A DNA stretch of 64,000 nucleotides from Bacteroidia bacterium (GTDB lineage: Bacteria; Bacteroidota; Bacteroidia; Flavobacteriales; Flavobacteriaceae): assembly GCA_030431055.1 (NCBI GenBank), contig JAUIJA010000011.1, positions 1 through 64,000 on the forward strand, given 5' to 3'. How positions within the stretch are numbered: position 1 is the first letter of the stretch; each line of letters starts with the position of its first letter. The notes under the pieces are model-generated. The model had not been told where the DNA came from and ran no database searches. It saw nothing but the letters and a program-made list of their open reading frames with translations. Positions 42,494 through 50,935 of this stretch are shown here, piece after piece. A program made the position numbers and the translations under genes.

Positions 42494-43390
42494 ATGTCAA
42501 ACAGTAATTTATTAAAAGGAGTTATTTTAGTTGGTTTAGGTGCTTCAAGCTACGGAATGTTAGCCACTTTTGTTAAATTAGCATATAATGAAAAGTTCAC
42601 AACTGCAGAAGTAACAACTGCTCAATTTGCTTATGGAATTATTGGTATTCTTTTGATACTGGCTTTTCAGAAACCAAAAAAAGACAACAAAGAGATTAAG
42701 CCTACAAAAAAGCATATTTTACAATTAATGCTAGCTGGAACTTCACTAGGTTTAACAAGCGTTTTTTATTATTTATGCGTAAATTATATTGACGTTTCAA
42801 TTGCAATTGTATTGTTAATGCAATCAGTTTGGATTGGTGTTTTTCTCGAATGGTTTTTAGAAAAAAAAACTCCGTCAATTCAAAAAATTATTGCTGTTAT
42901 TATCGTTTTAATTGGAACAATTTTAGCGACAAACATTTTAAACAGCGAAGTTGCAATTGATTGGCGCGGAATTGTATTCGGACTTTTAGCAGCAGCTTCC
43001 TTCACAACCACTATGTTCACTGCAAATAAAATTGCTGTTGGTGTAAACAATGCTAAACGAAGTTTATATATGTTATTAGGCGGTGCTGTTGTTATTGCAA
43101 TTTTTACTTTAATATCACAACATACACCTTTTAATTTTGAAATTTTCTACAAATGGGGAATTTTAGTCGCTTTATTCGGAACTATAATCCCTCCTATTTT
43201 AATGAATGCAGGATTTCCTATTACTGGAATTGGGCTAGGAAGTATTGTTTCTTCATTAGAATTACCCGTTTCAGTATCTATGGCTTTTTTCATTTTAAAT
43301 GAAGAAGTAATTTTTTCGCAATGGTTTGGAATCATTCTAATCATTGCTGCAATCGTAATTATGAACTTAAAATGGAGTAAAAAACATTAA
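42494..43390 (+). CDS. EamA/DMT-family transporter
   Basis: 298 residues with about ten hydrophobic helices in two EamA repeats (about 5-145 and 155-290); the second-half end GLGSIVSSLELPVSVSMAFF is typical of the family. Drug/metabolite transporters export amino acids, nucleobase-like compounds or sugars; the substrate cannot be read. The stop overlaps the next ATG by one base (TAATG), so it is coupled to the AlkB-like gene. Confidence 0.9.
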   Translation: MSNSNLLKGVILVGLGASSYGMLATFVKLAYNEKFTTAEVTTAQFAYGIIGILLILAFQKPKKDNKEIKPTKKHILQLMLAGTSLGLTSVFYYLCVNYIDVSIAIVLLMQSVWIGVFLEWFLEKKTPSIQKIIAVIIVLIGTILATNILNSEVAIDWRGIVFGLLAAASFTTTMFTANKIAVGVNNAKRSLYMLLGGAVVIAIFTLISQHTPFNFEIFYKWGILVALFGTIIPPILMNAGFPITGIGLGSIVSSLELPVSVSMAFFILNEEVIFSQWFGIILIIAAIVIMNLKWSKKH

Positions 43391-43989
43391 TGAGTACATT
43401 ATTCAATAACGAAAAAATAACATTATCGCTATCTGATGGCTTGTTTGAATATTATCCTAATTTCTTTACTGAAGAAAAAGCAACTCAATACTTTAAACAA
43501 TTACTAGAAGAAACTTCTTGGCAACAAGATTCAATTACGGTTTTTGGAAAAACTTATTTACAACCAAGATTAACCGCATTATACGGAAACAATGGAAAAG
43601 ATTATGCTTATTCCAATATCAAAATGCATCCAAAAAACTTTTCTCCTCTATTAATGTATATAAAAAATGAAGTTGAAGCTGTATGTAATGAAAATTTCAC
43701 GACAGCTTTACTCAATTTATATCGCAATGGAAATGACAGCAACGGTTGGCACGCTGACAATGAAAAAGAATTAGGAAAAAACCCCATAATTGCTTCTTTA
43801 AGTTTGGGAGAAGAACGAGTTTTTCACATCAAACACAATACAAAAGACGAAAAATTCAAGTTAAATTTAGAAAACGGAAGTCTTTTATTAATGAAAGAAG
43901 GTTCGCAAATTCATTACAAACACCAACTTCCGAAAACCAAGCAACTCAAAACTTCGAGAATAAATTTAACTTTTCGAACAATTCTTTAA
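43390..43989 (+). CDS. AlkB-like 2-oxoglutarate/Fe(II) dioxygenase
   Basis: 199 residues of ALKBH2/3-like type. Iron ligands in WHADNEKE (H-x-D) and IHYKHQLPK, 2OG-binding Arg in SRINLTFR, and the substrate-side PRLTALYGNNGKDYAYS segment. Such enzymes oxidatively remove alkyl groups from DNA or RNA bases. Translationally coupled to the upstream transporter gene. Confidence 0.9.
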   Translation: MSTLFNNEKITLSLSDGLFEYYPNFFTEEKATQYFKQLLEETSWQQDSITVFGKTYLQPRLTALYGNNGKDYAYSNIKMHPKNFSPLLMYIKNEVEAVCNENFTTALLNLYRNGNDSNGWHADNEKELGKNPIIASLSLGEERVFHIKHNTKDEKFKLNLENGSLLLMKEGSQIHYKHQLPKTKQLKTSRINLTFRTIL

Positions 43990-44131
43990 GAAGATTTCAA
44001 TCTTTTTAAAGAAAATGATTGAAGTTTTGAAAAATAATTAAAAAAATATTTTTTTTACCAACAAATACATTTTTTTAGTAATATTGCTCTATAAACCAAT
44101 AAATTAAAAATAAGATTGATTTTTTTATCTG

Positions 44132-44413
44132 ATGAAAAAGAACAAAAAATTAAACCTTGACAACGAAACTATAGAAAGAATTGTCACTATGGCTCAAGAA
44201 GAGAAAAAACCTTTTGAAGCTATAAAAAATGAGTTTGGAATTTCTGAAAAAGAAGTTACCGAAATAATGCGAAACAAATTCTCTAAAGACAAGTTTGAAA
44301 TGTGGAAAAAAAAGGCTGGAAGTAATAAGCCTAAGCCAAAACCACAAAAATTTAACGACATTGAAGACGATGATTTAGATACTAAATATTACTTTAAAAA
44401 TAAATTTGATTAA
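44132..44413 (+). CDS. DUF2805 (TIGR03643-type) protein
   Basis: 93 residues. It carries the family core TIERIVTMAQEEKKPFEAIK followed by NEFGISEKEVTEIMR and FEMWKKKAGS, a helix-turn-helix-like small cytoplasmic protein, with a longer than usual Lys/Pro then acidic tail. Function unknown. Own terminator follows. Confidence 0.85.
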   Translation: MKKNKKLNLDNETIERIVTMAQEEKKPFEAIKNEFGISEKEVTEIMRNKFSKDKFEMWKKKAGSNKPKPKPQKFNDIEDDDLDTKYYFKNKFD

Positions 44414-44415
44414 TT

Positions 44416-44440
44416 AATCCCGAGAAATCGGGATTTTTTT
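44416..44440 (+). terminator. Terminator of the DUF2805 gene
   Basis: Stem AATCCCGA / TCGGGATT around a GAAA tetraloop, then a T run. Confidence 0.9.
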
Positions 44441-44486
44441 GTAACATTTTTAACTCTAATTATACTTATTACCAAAAGCATAAATA

Positions 44487-46346
44487 ATGAAAAAAATAAT
44501 TCTTTCGCTTACACTTGTAAGTTTATTATGGAGTTGTAAACCAACTACTACAACTACAAAAAATGATGTTGATGTAACAATCGATTTAGTAAACGTAAAA
44601 GACGATAAAGTAATGGTTACAGTTGTTCCTCCAACGATTACAACTGAAACTACAACGTTTATGATTCCTAAAACTGTTCCTGGAACATATTCTGAAGATA
44701 ATTACGGACGTTTTATTGAAAATTTAAAAGCTTTAGATGCTAAAGGAAATGCTTTGTCTATTGCTAAATTAGACGAGAATTCATATAAAATTAGTAATGC
44801 TAAATCATTAGCTAAAATCACATATTGGGTAAATGATTCTTTCGACACTGAAACTGGTGGTGCATTTACTGGAAATAGTGATGATGTATTCTCTCCAGCG
44901 GGAACAAATATTAAAGCGGGAGAAAATTTTGTATTAAACACACATGGATTTGTTGGTTATTTTGGTGATAAAACCGAAGCGCCATATAAATTAACAATTA
45001 CTCATCCAGCTGAATTATTAGGTGTTTCTGCTATGACTGATAGTGATGCTAGCGATACTTCTGATGTGTTCTATAGATCAAAATATGCAACTTTAGTTGA
45101 AAATCCATTAATGTATTCTAAGCCAGACTTTACATCATTTATGGTTGATGACATGGAAATTATCATTAGTGTGTATTCGCCAAACGGAAAATATACTGCT
45201 AAAGATATTACACCAAATATGGAAACAATGATGAAAGCTCAAAAACGTTTCTTAGGCGATATGAATACCACTAAGAAATATGCAATCTTATTGTATTTAT
45301 CAGATATGCAAGCTAATGATGCTAAAGGTTTTGGAGCGTTAGAACATCCTACATCTACAACGGTTGTAATGCCAGAAATGATGGGGTTAGAAATGTTAAA
45401 AGAACAATTAAAAGACGTTGTTTCTCATGAGTTCTTCCATATTGTTACGCCTTTAACAGTTCATTCAAACGAAATTCAATATTTTGATTTCAACGACCCA
45501 CAAATGTCTGAACACTTATGGATGTATGAAGGTGTTACGGAATATTTTGCCAACTTATTCCAAATCAATCAAGGATTAATTTCTGAAGATGATTTCTATA
45601 AAAGAATGGCAACTAAAATTCGTCAATCTAGACAAATGAATGATAAAATGAGTTTTACAAAAATGAGTAAAAACGTTTTAGACGCACCATATAAAGATCA
45701 ATATATTAATGTTTACCAAAAAGGAGCTTTAATTGCAATGTGTGTTGATATCATCATTCGTGAAGAAAGTAATGGAGAAAGAGGAATCTTAGATTTAATG
45801 AATAAACTATCTAAAGAATACGGTACTACAAAAGCTTTCAAAGACAATGAATTATTTGCAAAAATTACTGAATTAACATATCCTGAAGTTGGTCAGTTTT
45901 TACAAATGTATGTTGCAGGTGAAACGCCAATTAACTATGACGAGTTTTTCGCTAAAATGGGCGTTACTGAAGCAACCATTGAAACTTCAGGAAATCCTTT
46001 CTTAAAAGGCGGACAAGTTCCTTATATTACAGTTGATCCTTCAACAAAAGAAATCAAAATTTTACCTGGAATTGAGTTAAACGAATTCATGACAACTCTT
46101 GGTTTAAAAAATGATGATAAAATCTTAGCAGTAAATGGAACTAATTATAACTTAGACAACATTTACGATTTAATCATGGGAAGTATGAACTGGAAAGATG
46201 GAGATGATATTACAATGAAAATTAACCGAGATGGAAAAGATATGGACATTAAAGGTAAAATTGTAATGCCAAAAGAGAAAAAAGACGGTTATTCAGCAAC
46301 AGATGATAGTAAAAAAGAATTACGTGAAGCTTGGTTAAAAGGATAA
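44487..46346 (+). CDS. M61-family metallopeptidase lipoprotein
   Basis: 619 residues. Lipobox LLWSC (Cys17), N-terminal beta domain, then the zinc site HEFFH in DVVSHEFFHIVTPLTVHSNE, with the downstream Glu in WMYEGVTEYFANL, and a C-terminal PDZ-like domain (about 500-585). M61 (glycyl aminopeptidase-like) enzymes trim N-terminal Gly/Ala peptides. Periplasmic side of the membrane. Single-gene unit with a terminator. Confidence 0.92.
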   Translation: MKKIILSLTLVSLLWSCKPTTTTTKNDVDVTIDLVNVKDDKVMVTVVPPTITTETTTFMIPKTVPGTYSEDNYGRFIENLKALDAKGNALSIAKLDENSYKISNAKSLAKITYWVNDSFDTETGGAFTGNSDDVFSPAGTNIKAGENFVLNTHGFVGYFGDKTEAPYKLTITHPAELLGVSAMTDSDASDTSDVFYRSKYATLVENPLMYSKPDFTSFMVDDMEIIISVYSPNGKYTAKDITPNMETMMKAQKRFLGDMNTTKKYAILLYLSDMQANDAKGFGALEHPTSTTVVMPEMMGLEMLKEQLKDVVSHEFFHIVTPLTVHSNEIQYFDFNDPQMSEHLWMYEGVTEYFANLFQINQGLISEDDFYKRMATKIRQSRQMNDKMSFTKMSKNVLDAPYKDQYINVYQKGALIAMCVDIIIREESNGERGILDLMNKLSKEYGTTKAFKDNELFAKITELTYPEVGQFLQMYVAGETPINYDEFFAKMGVTEATIETSGNPFLKGGQVPYITVDPSTKEIKILPGIELNEFMTTLGLKNDDKILAVNGTNYNLDNIYDLIMGSMNWKDGDDITMKINRDGKDMDIKGKIVMPKEKKDGYSATDDSKKELREAWLKG

Positions 46347-46412
46347 TATTTTTAGAATATAGATTTTTGGATTTCAGTTTTTTAAACGGTTTCTAAAATT
46401 AATATTGAATTG

Positions 46413-46450
46413 AAAAATCCTCAAAGTACTTAGTATTTTGAGGATTTTTT
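46413..46450 (+). terminator. Terminator of the M61 peptidase gene
   Basis: Stem AAAAATCCTCAAA / TTTTGAGGATTTTT with a 10-nt loop (GTACTTAGTA) and T run. Confidence 0.75.
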
Positions 46451-46486
46451 CTTTTATTTGTTCTAATCTAAATAAAACTTCAAATA

Positions 46487-47791
46487 ATGCACAATCCACC
46501 TTTTTTTACTGATGATACAATTGTATTTGGTTTATTAATGTTATTAATTGGAATTGTATTCCATACTTCATCTAAAAAAGAAGGCTTCTGGAAGAAATTT
46601 TACGGAATTGTACCCGCATTACTGCTTTGTTATTTATTACCTTCTATTTTTAGCTCGCTGAATATTATTGCACCACATTGGACAGAACTCAATGATAACG
46701 GAGAAGAAATCAAAAAAAGTTCGCAAATCTATTTTGTTGCAAGTCGCTATTTATTACCGGCAGCTTTAGTTTTAATGACACTAAGCATCGATTTAAAAGC
46801 ATTACTAAACTTAGGACCAAAAGCATTGATTGTATTCTTATCTGGTACCTTAGGAATTGTTCTTGGTGGGCCAATAGCAGTACTAATCGTTTCTATATTT
46901 TCACCTGAAACTGTTGGCGGTGCAGGATTTGATGCTGTATGGCGCGGACTTTCAACTTTAGCTGGAAGTTGGATTGGTGGCGGCGCTAATCAAGCGGCTA
47001 TGCTTGAAATTTTCCAATACAATCAAGAAAAATACGGAGCAATGGTATTGGTAGATATTGTCGTTGCTAATGTTGGAATGGCGGCTTTACTATATGGAAT
47101 TGGAAAAAAAGAAACAATCAATAAATGGCTAAAAGCCGATAATTCCTCTATTCAAGAACTACAAGATAAAGTATCTAGTTATCAAGAAAGTGTAAATAGA
47201 AACCCTACACTAACAGATTATATGATAATAGGTGCAATAGCATTCGCTTCTGTGAGTTTTGCTCATTGGGGTTCGCAAGTACTTTCAGAATTCTTTAAAG
47301 ATAATTTTGAAATGGTTCGTGACCCAAAAAGCTTTGCGTCAACATTTGGCGGAACATTCTTCTGGATGATTTCATTAGCAACTATAATCGGAATTATATT
47401 ATCGTTCACAAAATTAAAAGCATACGAAGGTGCTGGAGCAAGTAAAATAGGAAGTATATTTATTTACATTTTAGTAGCATCAATAGGTATGAAAATGGAT
47501 TTACGTGCCGTTTTAGACAATCCAGGATTAATTTTAGTTGGTTTAATTTGGATGGCAATTCATTTTATTATCATATTTTTGGTCGCCAAAATTATCAAAG
47601 CACCGTACTTCTTCATCGCAGTAGGAAGTCAAGCAAATGTTGGTGGTGCAGCTTCGGCTCCAGTTGTAGCTTCAGCATTTCATCCTTCATTAGCAAGTGT
47701 AGGTGTTTTATTAGCCATTTTTGGTTATGTAGCAGGAACTTATGGCGCGATTCTTTGTACATATTTAATGGAAATTGCCGCTCCAAAATAA
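46487..47791 (+). CDS. DUF819-family membrane protein
   Basis: 434 residues, about ten to eleven transmembrane helices, with DUF819 features: LSGTLGIVLGGPIAVLI, STLAGSWIGGGANQAAMLEI and VGSQANVGGAASAPVVASAF. The Gly-rich repeated halves resemble carboxylate or keto-acid permeases, but no substrate is established. It lies 19 bp before the DUF4369 lipoprotein gene, probably one transcript. Confidence 0.9.
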   Translation: MHNPPFFTDDTIVFGLLMLLIGIVFHTSSKKEGFWKKFYGIVPALLLCYLLPSIFSSLNIIAPHWTELNDNGEEIKKSSQIYFVASRYLLPAALVLMTLSIDLKALLNLGPKALIVFLSGTLGIVLGGPIAVLIVSIFSPETVGGAGFDAVWRGLSTLAGSWIGGGANQAAMLEIFQYNQEKYGAMVLVDIVVANVGMAALLYGIGKKETINKWLKADNSSIQELQDKVSSYQESVNRNPTLTDYMIIGAIAFASVSFAHWGSQVLSEFFKDNFEMVRDPKSFASTFGGTFFWMISLATIIGIILSFTKLKAYEGAGASKIGSIFIYILVASIGMKMDLRAVLDNPGLILVGLIWMAIHFIIIFLVAKIIKAPYFFIAVGSQANVGGAASAPVVASAFHPSLASVGVLLAIFGYVAGTYGAILCTYLMEIAAPK

Positions 47792-47810
47792 TTTTAATTC
47801 TAAATTCAAA

Positions 47811-48524
47811 ATGAAAAAAGTTTTAGTTGTAAGCTTAGTATTAATAAGCATTTTTGCTTGTTCTAAAAAAGAAACCAAAGACGGAAACCTTCACATTACC
47901 GGAAACATTAAAGGTTTAAGTCAAGGAAAGATATACATTCAAAAAGTAGAAGATACTTCACTTGTTGTATTAGATAGTATCATTTTTAAAGGAAATTCAA
48001 ATTTTGAAAGCTATTTAAATATAGATAGCCCAGAAGTGTTGTACTTCTTTTTAGATCGCGGACAAACTAATTCTTTAGACAATAGCTTACCTGTTTTTGT
48101 TGAGCCAGGAGAAGTTACTGTAAACACCAAATTGAAGGAGTTTTTCAATGCAGCACAAATAACGGGTTCTAAAAATCACGAGTTATGGAATGAGTTTAAA
48201 GAAATAAACAGCAAATTCACTAACGAGAATTTATCCATAATGGAAAAGCGTTTACAAAACGAATTGGATTTTAATGCAGAACGCCAAGATAGTATTGATA
48301 AAGCTTACGAAAAGCTTTTAAAAAGAAAATATCTTTTTGTAGCCAACTTCGCAACTAATCATGCCGATTTTGAAATTGCGCCTTATTTAGCTTTAACAGA
48401 AATTGCCGATATTAATGTTTCCTATTTAGAGACAATAGCCGATAAAATGTCGCCAGAAGTTGCCGAATCCAAATACGGTAAAATCTTGCAAAAACACATA
48501 GAAGAAATAAAAAGTAATCAATAA
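47811..48524 (+). CDS. DUF4369-domain lipoprotein
   Basis: 237 residues from the ATG at 47811 (MKKVLVVSLVLISIFACSKK; lipobox IFAC). A start 36 bp upstream overlaps the previous gene and would bury the signal peptide, so it was rejected. The N-terminal half (HITGNIKGLSQGKIYIQKV, LDSIIFKGNSNFE) is DUF4369, normally the N-terminal domain of Bacteroidota thioredoxin-like lipoproteins, but here no thioredoxin domain or CxxC follows; the rest is helical. Function unknown. Confidence 0.85.
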   Translation: MKKVLVVSLVLISIFACSKKETKDGNLHITGNIKGLSQGKIYIQKVEDTSLVVLDSIIFKGNSNFESYLNIDSPEVLYFFLDRGQTNSLDNSLPVFVEPGEVTVNTKLKEFFNAAQITGSKNHELWNEFKEINSKFTNENLSIMEKRLQNELDFNAERQDSIDKAYEKLLKRKYLFVANFATNHADFEIAPYLALTEIADINVSYLETIADKMSPEVAESKYGKILQKHIEEIKSNQ

Positions 48525-48551
48525 AAAAAAGAGGCAATTGCCTCTTTTTTT
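48523..48551 (+). terminator. Terminator of the DUF819-DUF4369 unit
   Basis: Perfect palindrome GAGGCAATTGCCTC (48531-48544) between an A run and a T run. Confidence 0.9.
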
Positions 48552-48578
48552 ATTTCAATTTATCTAAATATAAAGCAT

Positions 48579-48610
48579 AAAAAAACGCCTTACAATTGTA
48601 AGACGTTTTT
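48579..48610 (-). terminator. Terminator of the tRNA-Thr gene
   Basis: Stem AAAAACG-C-CTTAC / GTAAG-A-CGTTTTT with one mismatch, loop AATT; on the minus strand it begins 3 bases after the tRNA and ends in a U tract. Confidence 0.8.
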
Positions 48611-48612
48611 TG

Positions 48613-48686
48613 AGCCGATGGAGGGACTCGAACCCACGACCTGCTGATTACAAATCAGCTGCTCTAGCCAGCTGAGCTACATCGGC
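48613..48686 (-). tRNA. tRNA-Thr (anticodon TGT)
   Basis: The reverse strand folds as a 74-nt cloverleaf: acceptor GCCGATG/CATCGGC, D-arm AGCTCAGCTGGCTAGAGCA, anticodon stem-loop CTGATTTGTAATCAG with TGT in the loop, T-arm GTGGGTTCGAGTCCC. The discriminator base is T and CCA is not encoded. A hairpin terminator follows directly. Confidence 0.95.
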
Positions 48687-48761
48687 GGCTCTAAAGCGGT
48701 GCAAATATAAATCGGAAATTTACATTTGCAAAAAAAATCCGCTTTTTTTTTCAATATTTTT

Positions 48762-49034
48762 TTAGTTCAATCCGTTGATTTTTTCAACTGTCTGATTTAC
48801 AAAACCTTCAAAATCGTTACGAACTCCTTTAAAGTGAGCTTTTTTATCTTCTACTTTACGACTGTTGTTAATTTTAGTTAACAAATCATCATAAATATTG
48901 TAGATTGAATCAACAATTTCGTCAGTGTTTTCTGTAGGTTTTCCTCCATTAGTAATTTCCCATACATATACAATGTCTACTAAATCTCCTAAAACGTAGT
49001 TGATTTCTTTTTTCAAGTTTTTAACGCTTGCCAT
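48762..49034 (-). CDS. Small helical protein of unknown function
   Basis: 90 residues from the ATG at 49032-49034 (MASVKNLKKEINYVLGDLVD). An ATG at 49061 lies inside the likely -7 box and is rejected. Soluble, mostly helical, no cysteine or signal peptide; contains VYVWEITNGGKPTENTDEIV. It resembles conserved flavobacterial hypothetical proteins I cannot name. Single gene with its own promoter, divergent from the broken DUF2200 gene. Confidence 0.75.
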   Translation of the reverse strand: MASVKNLKKEINYVLGDLVDIVYVWEITNGGKPTENTDEIVDSIYNIYDDLLTKINNSRKVEDKKAHFKGVRNDFEGFVNQTVEKINGLN

Positions 49035-49058
49035 TTTATTTACATTTAAAATTTGATG

Positions 49059-49066
49059 CAAAGATA
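49059..49066 (-). promoter_or_regulatory. -7 box for the gene at 48762-49034
   Basis: Reverse-strand TATCTTTG, perfect TAnnTTTG, 25 bp before the ATG at 49034; it fixes the start choice. Confidence 0.6.
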
Positions 49067-49087
49067 ATTATTTTAGTTTATACTTTA

Positions 49088-49117
49088 TTGTTAAGTATTT
49101 GTTGTTTTTTATCTTTG
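49088..49117 (+). promoter_or_regulatory. Promoter of the broken DUF2200 gene
   Basis: TTG (49088-49090) and TATCTTTG (49110-49117) with a 19-bp spacer, 18 bp before the ATG. The promoter looks intact although the gene is frameshifted. Confidence 0.6.
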
Positions 49118-49134
49118 GTTGTTAAACTATTAAA

Positions 49135-49487
49135 ATGAAAAACCTCGAGCGCGTTTATAAAATGTCTTTTGCGAGTGTGTATCCACATTATATTACTAAA
49201 GTGGAGAAAAAGTTCGCACTTTAGAAGAATTACATACTGTTATTTTTTGGTTAACAGGTTACAACGAAAAAGATTTAGAAAACATCATTGCTAATAAAGT
49301 AAATTTTGAAGACTTCTTTACTAATGCTCCGCAAATGAATCCGAATGCTTCAAAAATTACTGGTGTAATTTGTGGTTATCGTGTAGAAGACATTGAAGAT
49401 GAAATTATGAAGCAAGTTCGTTATCTCGATAAATTAGTTGACGAATTAGCAAAAGGTAAAAAAATGGAGAAAATTTTACGCGAGTAA
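49135..49487 (+). pseudogene. DUF2200 family gene with a one-base frameshift
   Basis: ATG at 49135 reads MKNLERVYKMSFASVYPHYI followed by TKVEKKFAL and TAG (49222-49224). The other frame then continues VRTLEELHTVIFWLTGYNEK and on through NPNASKITGVICGYRVEDIE to KMEKILRE and TAA at 49485-49487. The two pieces together match the full DUF2200 pattern, about 117 residues. The span is 353 nt, one short of a multiple of three, and the join is at the A run 49207-49211: one more A restores the frame. Either a true frameshift or a homopolymer base-call error. The stop abuts that of convergent manA. Confidence 0.85.
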
Positions 49488-50447
49488 TTATATCCAAACT
49501 TCGAGTAAGTTGGCATTACCTGTAATCATTGCTTTTTCAATTGCAGCTGGCGCTAAAACCGTATCACCCATTTTATAAGAATACGCAGTATTTTCAACCT
49601 CTAATGAAAATTCTCCTTGTGTACACATAAAAACCGTAAACGAGCCTTTGTGTGCTTTCCAATTCATTTTCCCTTCTAACGGAATTACATTGGTTTTAAA
49701 ATAATCACAATGAACTGTTTTATTACTTTCGTTTACTTTTTGCTGATAATCAATCTTTGCTTTTGTAGTATTGAAATTGATAGCGTCTAAAGCTAAATCG
49801 GTATGTAGTTCTCTACCATTTCCGTTAATATCTACTCTATCCCAATCGTATAATCGATACGTAACATCGCTCGTTTGTTGAATTTCAGCAATTACAACAC
49901 CACCTCCAATCGCGTGAATTGTTCCGGTTTCTAGAAAGAAAACATCGCCTTCATTTACTTCGATTTCATCTAAAAGTGAAAGCAAATCTTTGTTGGCTAA
50001 TTTTTCAATGTATTCTTCTTTATTCGAATCCTTTTTAAAACCAATAACTAAACGCGAACCTTTATCGGCTTGCATAACGTACCACATTTCGGTTTTACCA
50101 AAAGAATTGTGGCGCTTTTTTGCCAATTCATCATTAGGATGCAATTGAATGGACAAATCTTCTTTGGCATCTATAAATTTAAACAACAACGGAAATTGGT
50201 TTCCGAACCTTTTAATAACTTCTTTTCCTAAAATAGCTTCAGGAGATAGTTCAATAATTTCGTTTAGATTTTTATCCTTTAATTCTCCATTTGCAACCAC
50301 ACTAACATCATTAGGAACTGTTGATAATTCCCAACTTTCGCCAGTAGTTTCAGTAGTGATTTCTTTATTCAAAACCGATTTCAATTTGGTTCCACCCCAA
50401 ATTCTATCTTTTAAAATCGGTTGAAATTGTAATGGGTAAAATTTCAT
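49488..50447 (-). CDS. manA: Mannose-6-phosphate isomerase, class I
   Basis: 319 residues, the short bacterial type I form. Zinc ligands in SIQLHPND (Q101, H103), KTEMWY (E120) and TGTIHAIGGG (H178); the cupin core continues to ETPRRL-type YRLYDWDRVD. It interconverts fructose-6-P and mannose-6-P, feeding mannose-containing glycans. A REP-like element lies just upstream, between it and the PTPS gene. Confidence 0.93.
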   Translation of the reverse strand: MKFYPLQFQPILKDRIWGGTKLKSVLNKEITTETTGESWELSTVPNDVSVVANGELKDKNLNEIIELSPEAILGKEVIKRFGNQFPLLFKFIDAKEDLSIQLHPNDELAKKRHNSFGKTEMWYVMQADKGSRLVIGFKKDSNKEEYIEKLANKDLLSLLDEIEVNEGDVFFLETGTIHAIGGGVVIAEIQQTSDVTYRLYDWDRVDINGNGRELHTDLALDAINFNTTKAKIDYQQKVNESNKTVHCDYFKTNVIPLEGKMNWKAHKGSFTVFMCTQGEFSLEVENTAYSYKMGDTVLAPAAIEKAMITGNANLLEVWI

Positions 50448-50470
50448 TTTTCTATTATTGAACTCTTTTA

Positions 50471-50495
50471 CATCTCGACTCCGCTCGATGTGACA
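50471..50495. repeat. REP-like intergenic element (copy 2)
   Basis: CATCTCGACTCCGCTCGATG followed by TGACA. It shares 22 of 25 bases with 62307-62331, and TCGAC, GCTC, GTGACA order with 17142-17166. The ACATC...GATGT ends are inverted, giving an imperfect hairpin. It ends 4 bp before the PTPS stop codon. Confidence 0.65.
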
Positions 50496-50498
50496 AAG

Positions 50499-50909
50499 CT
50501 AATTTCCTTTATAGGTTACAAAATTACGAGGTGTTTCATACAACGTAATCTCCAAATCTTTATCGCTAGCAATAAACGGACGTAATTTTCGCCAAATTAC
50601 CACACAGATATTCTCAGCTGTTGGATTTAAATCTTTAAACTCAGCTACATCTTCATTTAAATTTTTATGATCAAAAGCTTCTTCGATATGTTCTTTAATT
50701 AAGTCGGAAAGAATTTTTAAATCAATCACAAAACCAGTCTCTTTATCAATTTCGCCAGTAACACTTGCTATGATTTCATAATTATGTCCGTGAAAATTAG
50801 GATTATTACATTTTCCAAAAACAGCATAGTTTTTTTCCATAGACCAATCTTTACGATACAAACGGTGTGCCGCATTAAAGTGTGCTTTTCTGGAAACGGT
50901 TACTCTCAT
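50499..50909 (-). CDS. 6-pyruvoyl-tetrahydropterin synthase / 6-carboxytetrahydropterin synthase family
   Basis: 136 residues. Zinc ligands H15, H40 and H42; catalytic Cys34; DHKNLNEDV and PTAENICVVIW as further family blocks. The motif is FGKCNNPNFHGHNYE, C-x5-HGH. That spacing is the one of eukaryotic-type PTPS (tetrahydrobiopterin synthesis), whereas QueD of queuosine synthesis has C-x3-HGH. Database pipelines would still tend to name it QueD, so no symbol is given. It converts dihydroneopterin triphosphate to a tetrahydropterin. Located between manA and idi on the same strand. Confidence 0.88.
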   Translation of the reverse strand: MRVTVSRKAHFNAAHRLYRKDWSMEKNYAVFGKCNNPNFHGHNYEIIASVTGEIDKETGFVIDLKILSDLIKEHIEEAFDHKNLNEDVAEFKDLNPTAENICVVIWRKLRPFIASDKDLEITLYETPRNFVTYKGN

Positions 50910-50914
50910 ATAAA

Positions 50915-50935
50915 TTTAGAAATTAGAATTTAGAA
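50915..50935. repeat. Heptamer repeat at the idi stop codon
   Basis: TTTAGAA, ATTAGAA, TTTAGAA in tandem. The array covers the idi stop codon (50930-50932), so the last coding residues are shaped by the repeat. Related in period to the AGT-type arrays, but less similar. Confidence 0.45.

Noticed and set aside
49035..49061. ATG at 49061 for the 90-residue protein
   Set aside because: It overlaps the TATCTTTG box, so it could not be transcribed from that promoter.
50471..50495. REP-like element as a classical terminator of the PTPS gene
   Set aside because: The hairpin is imperfect and has no U tract on either side.
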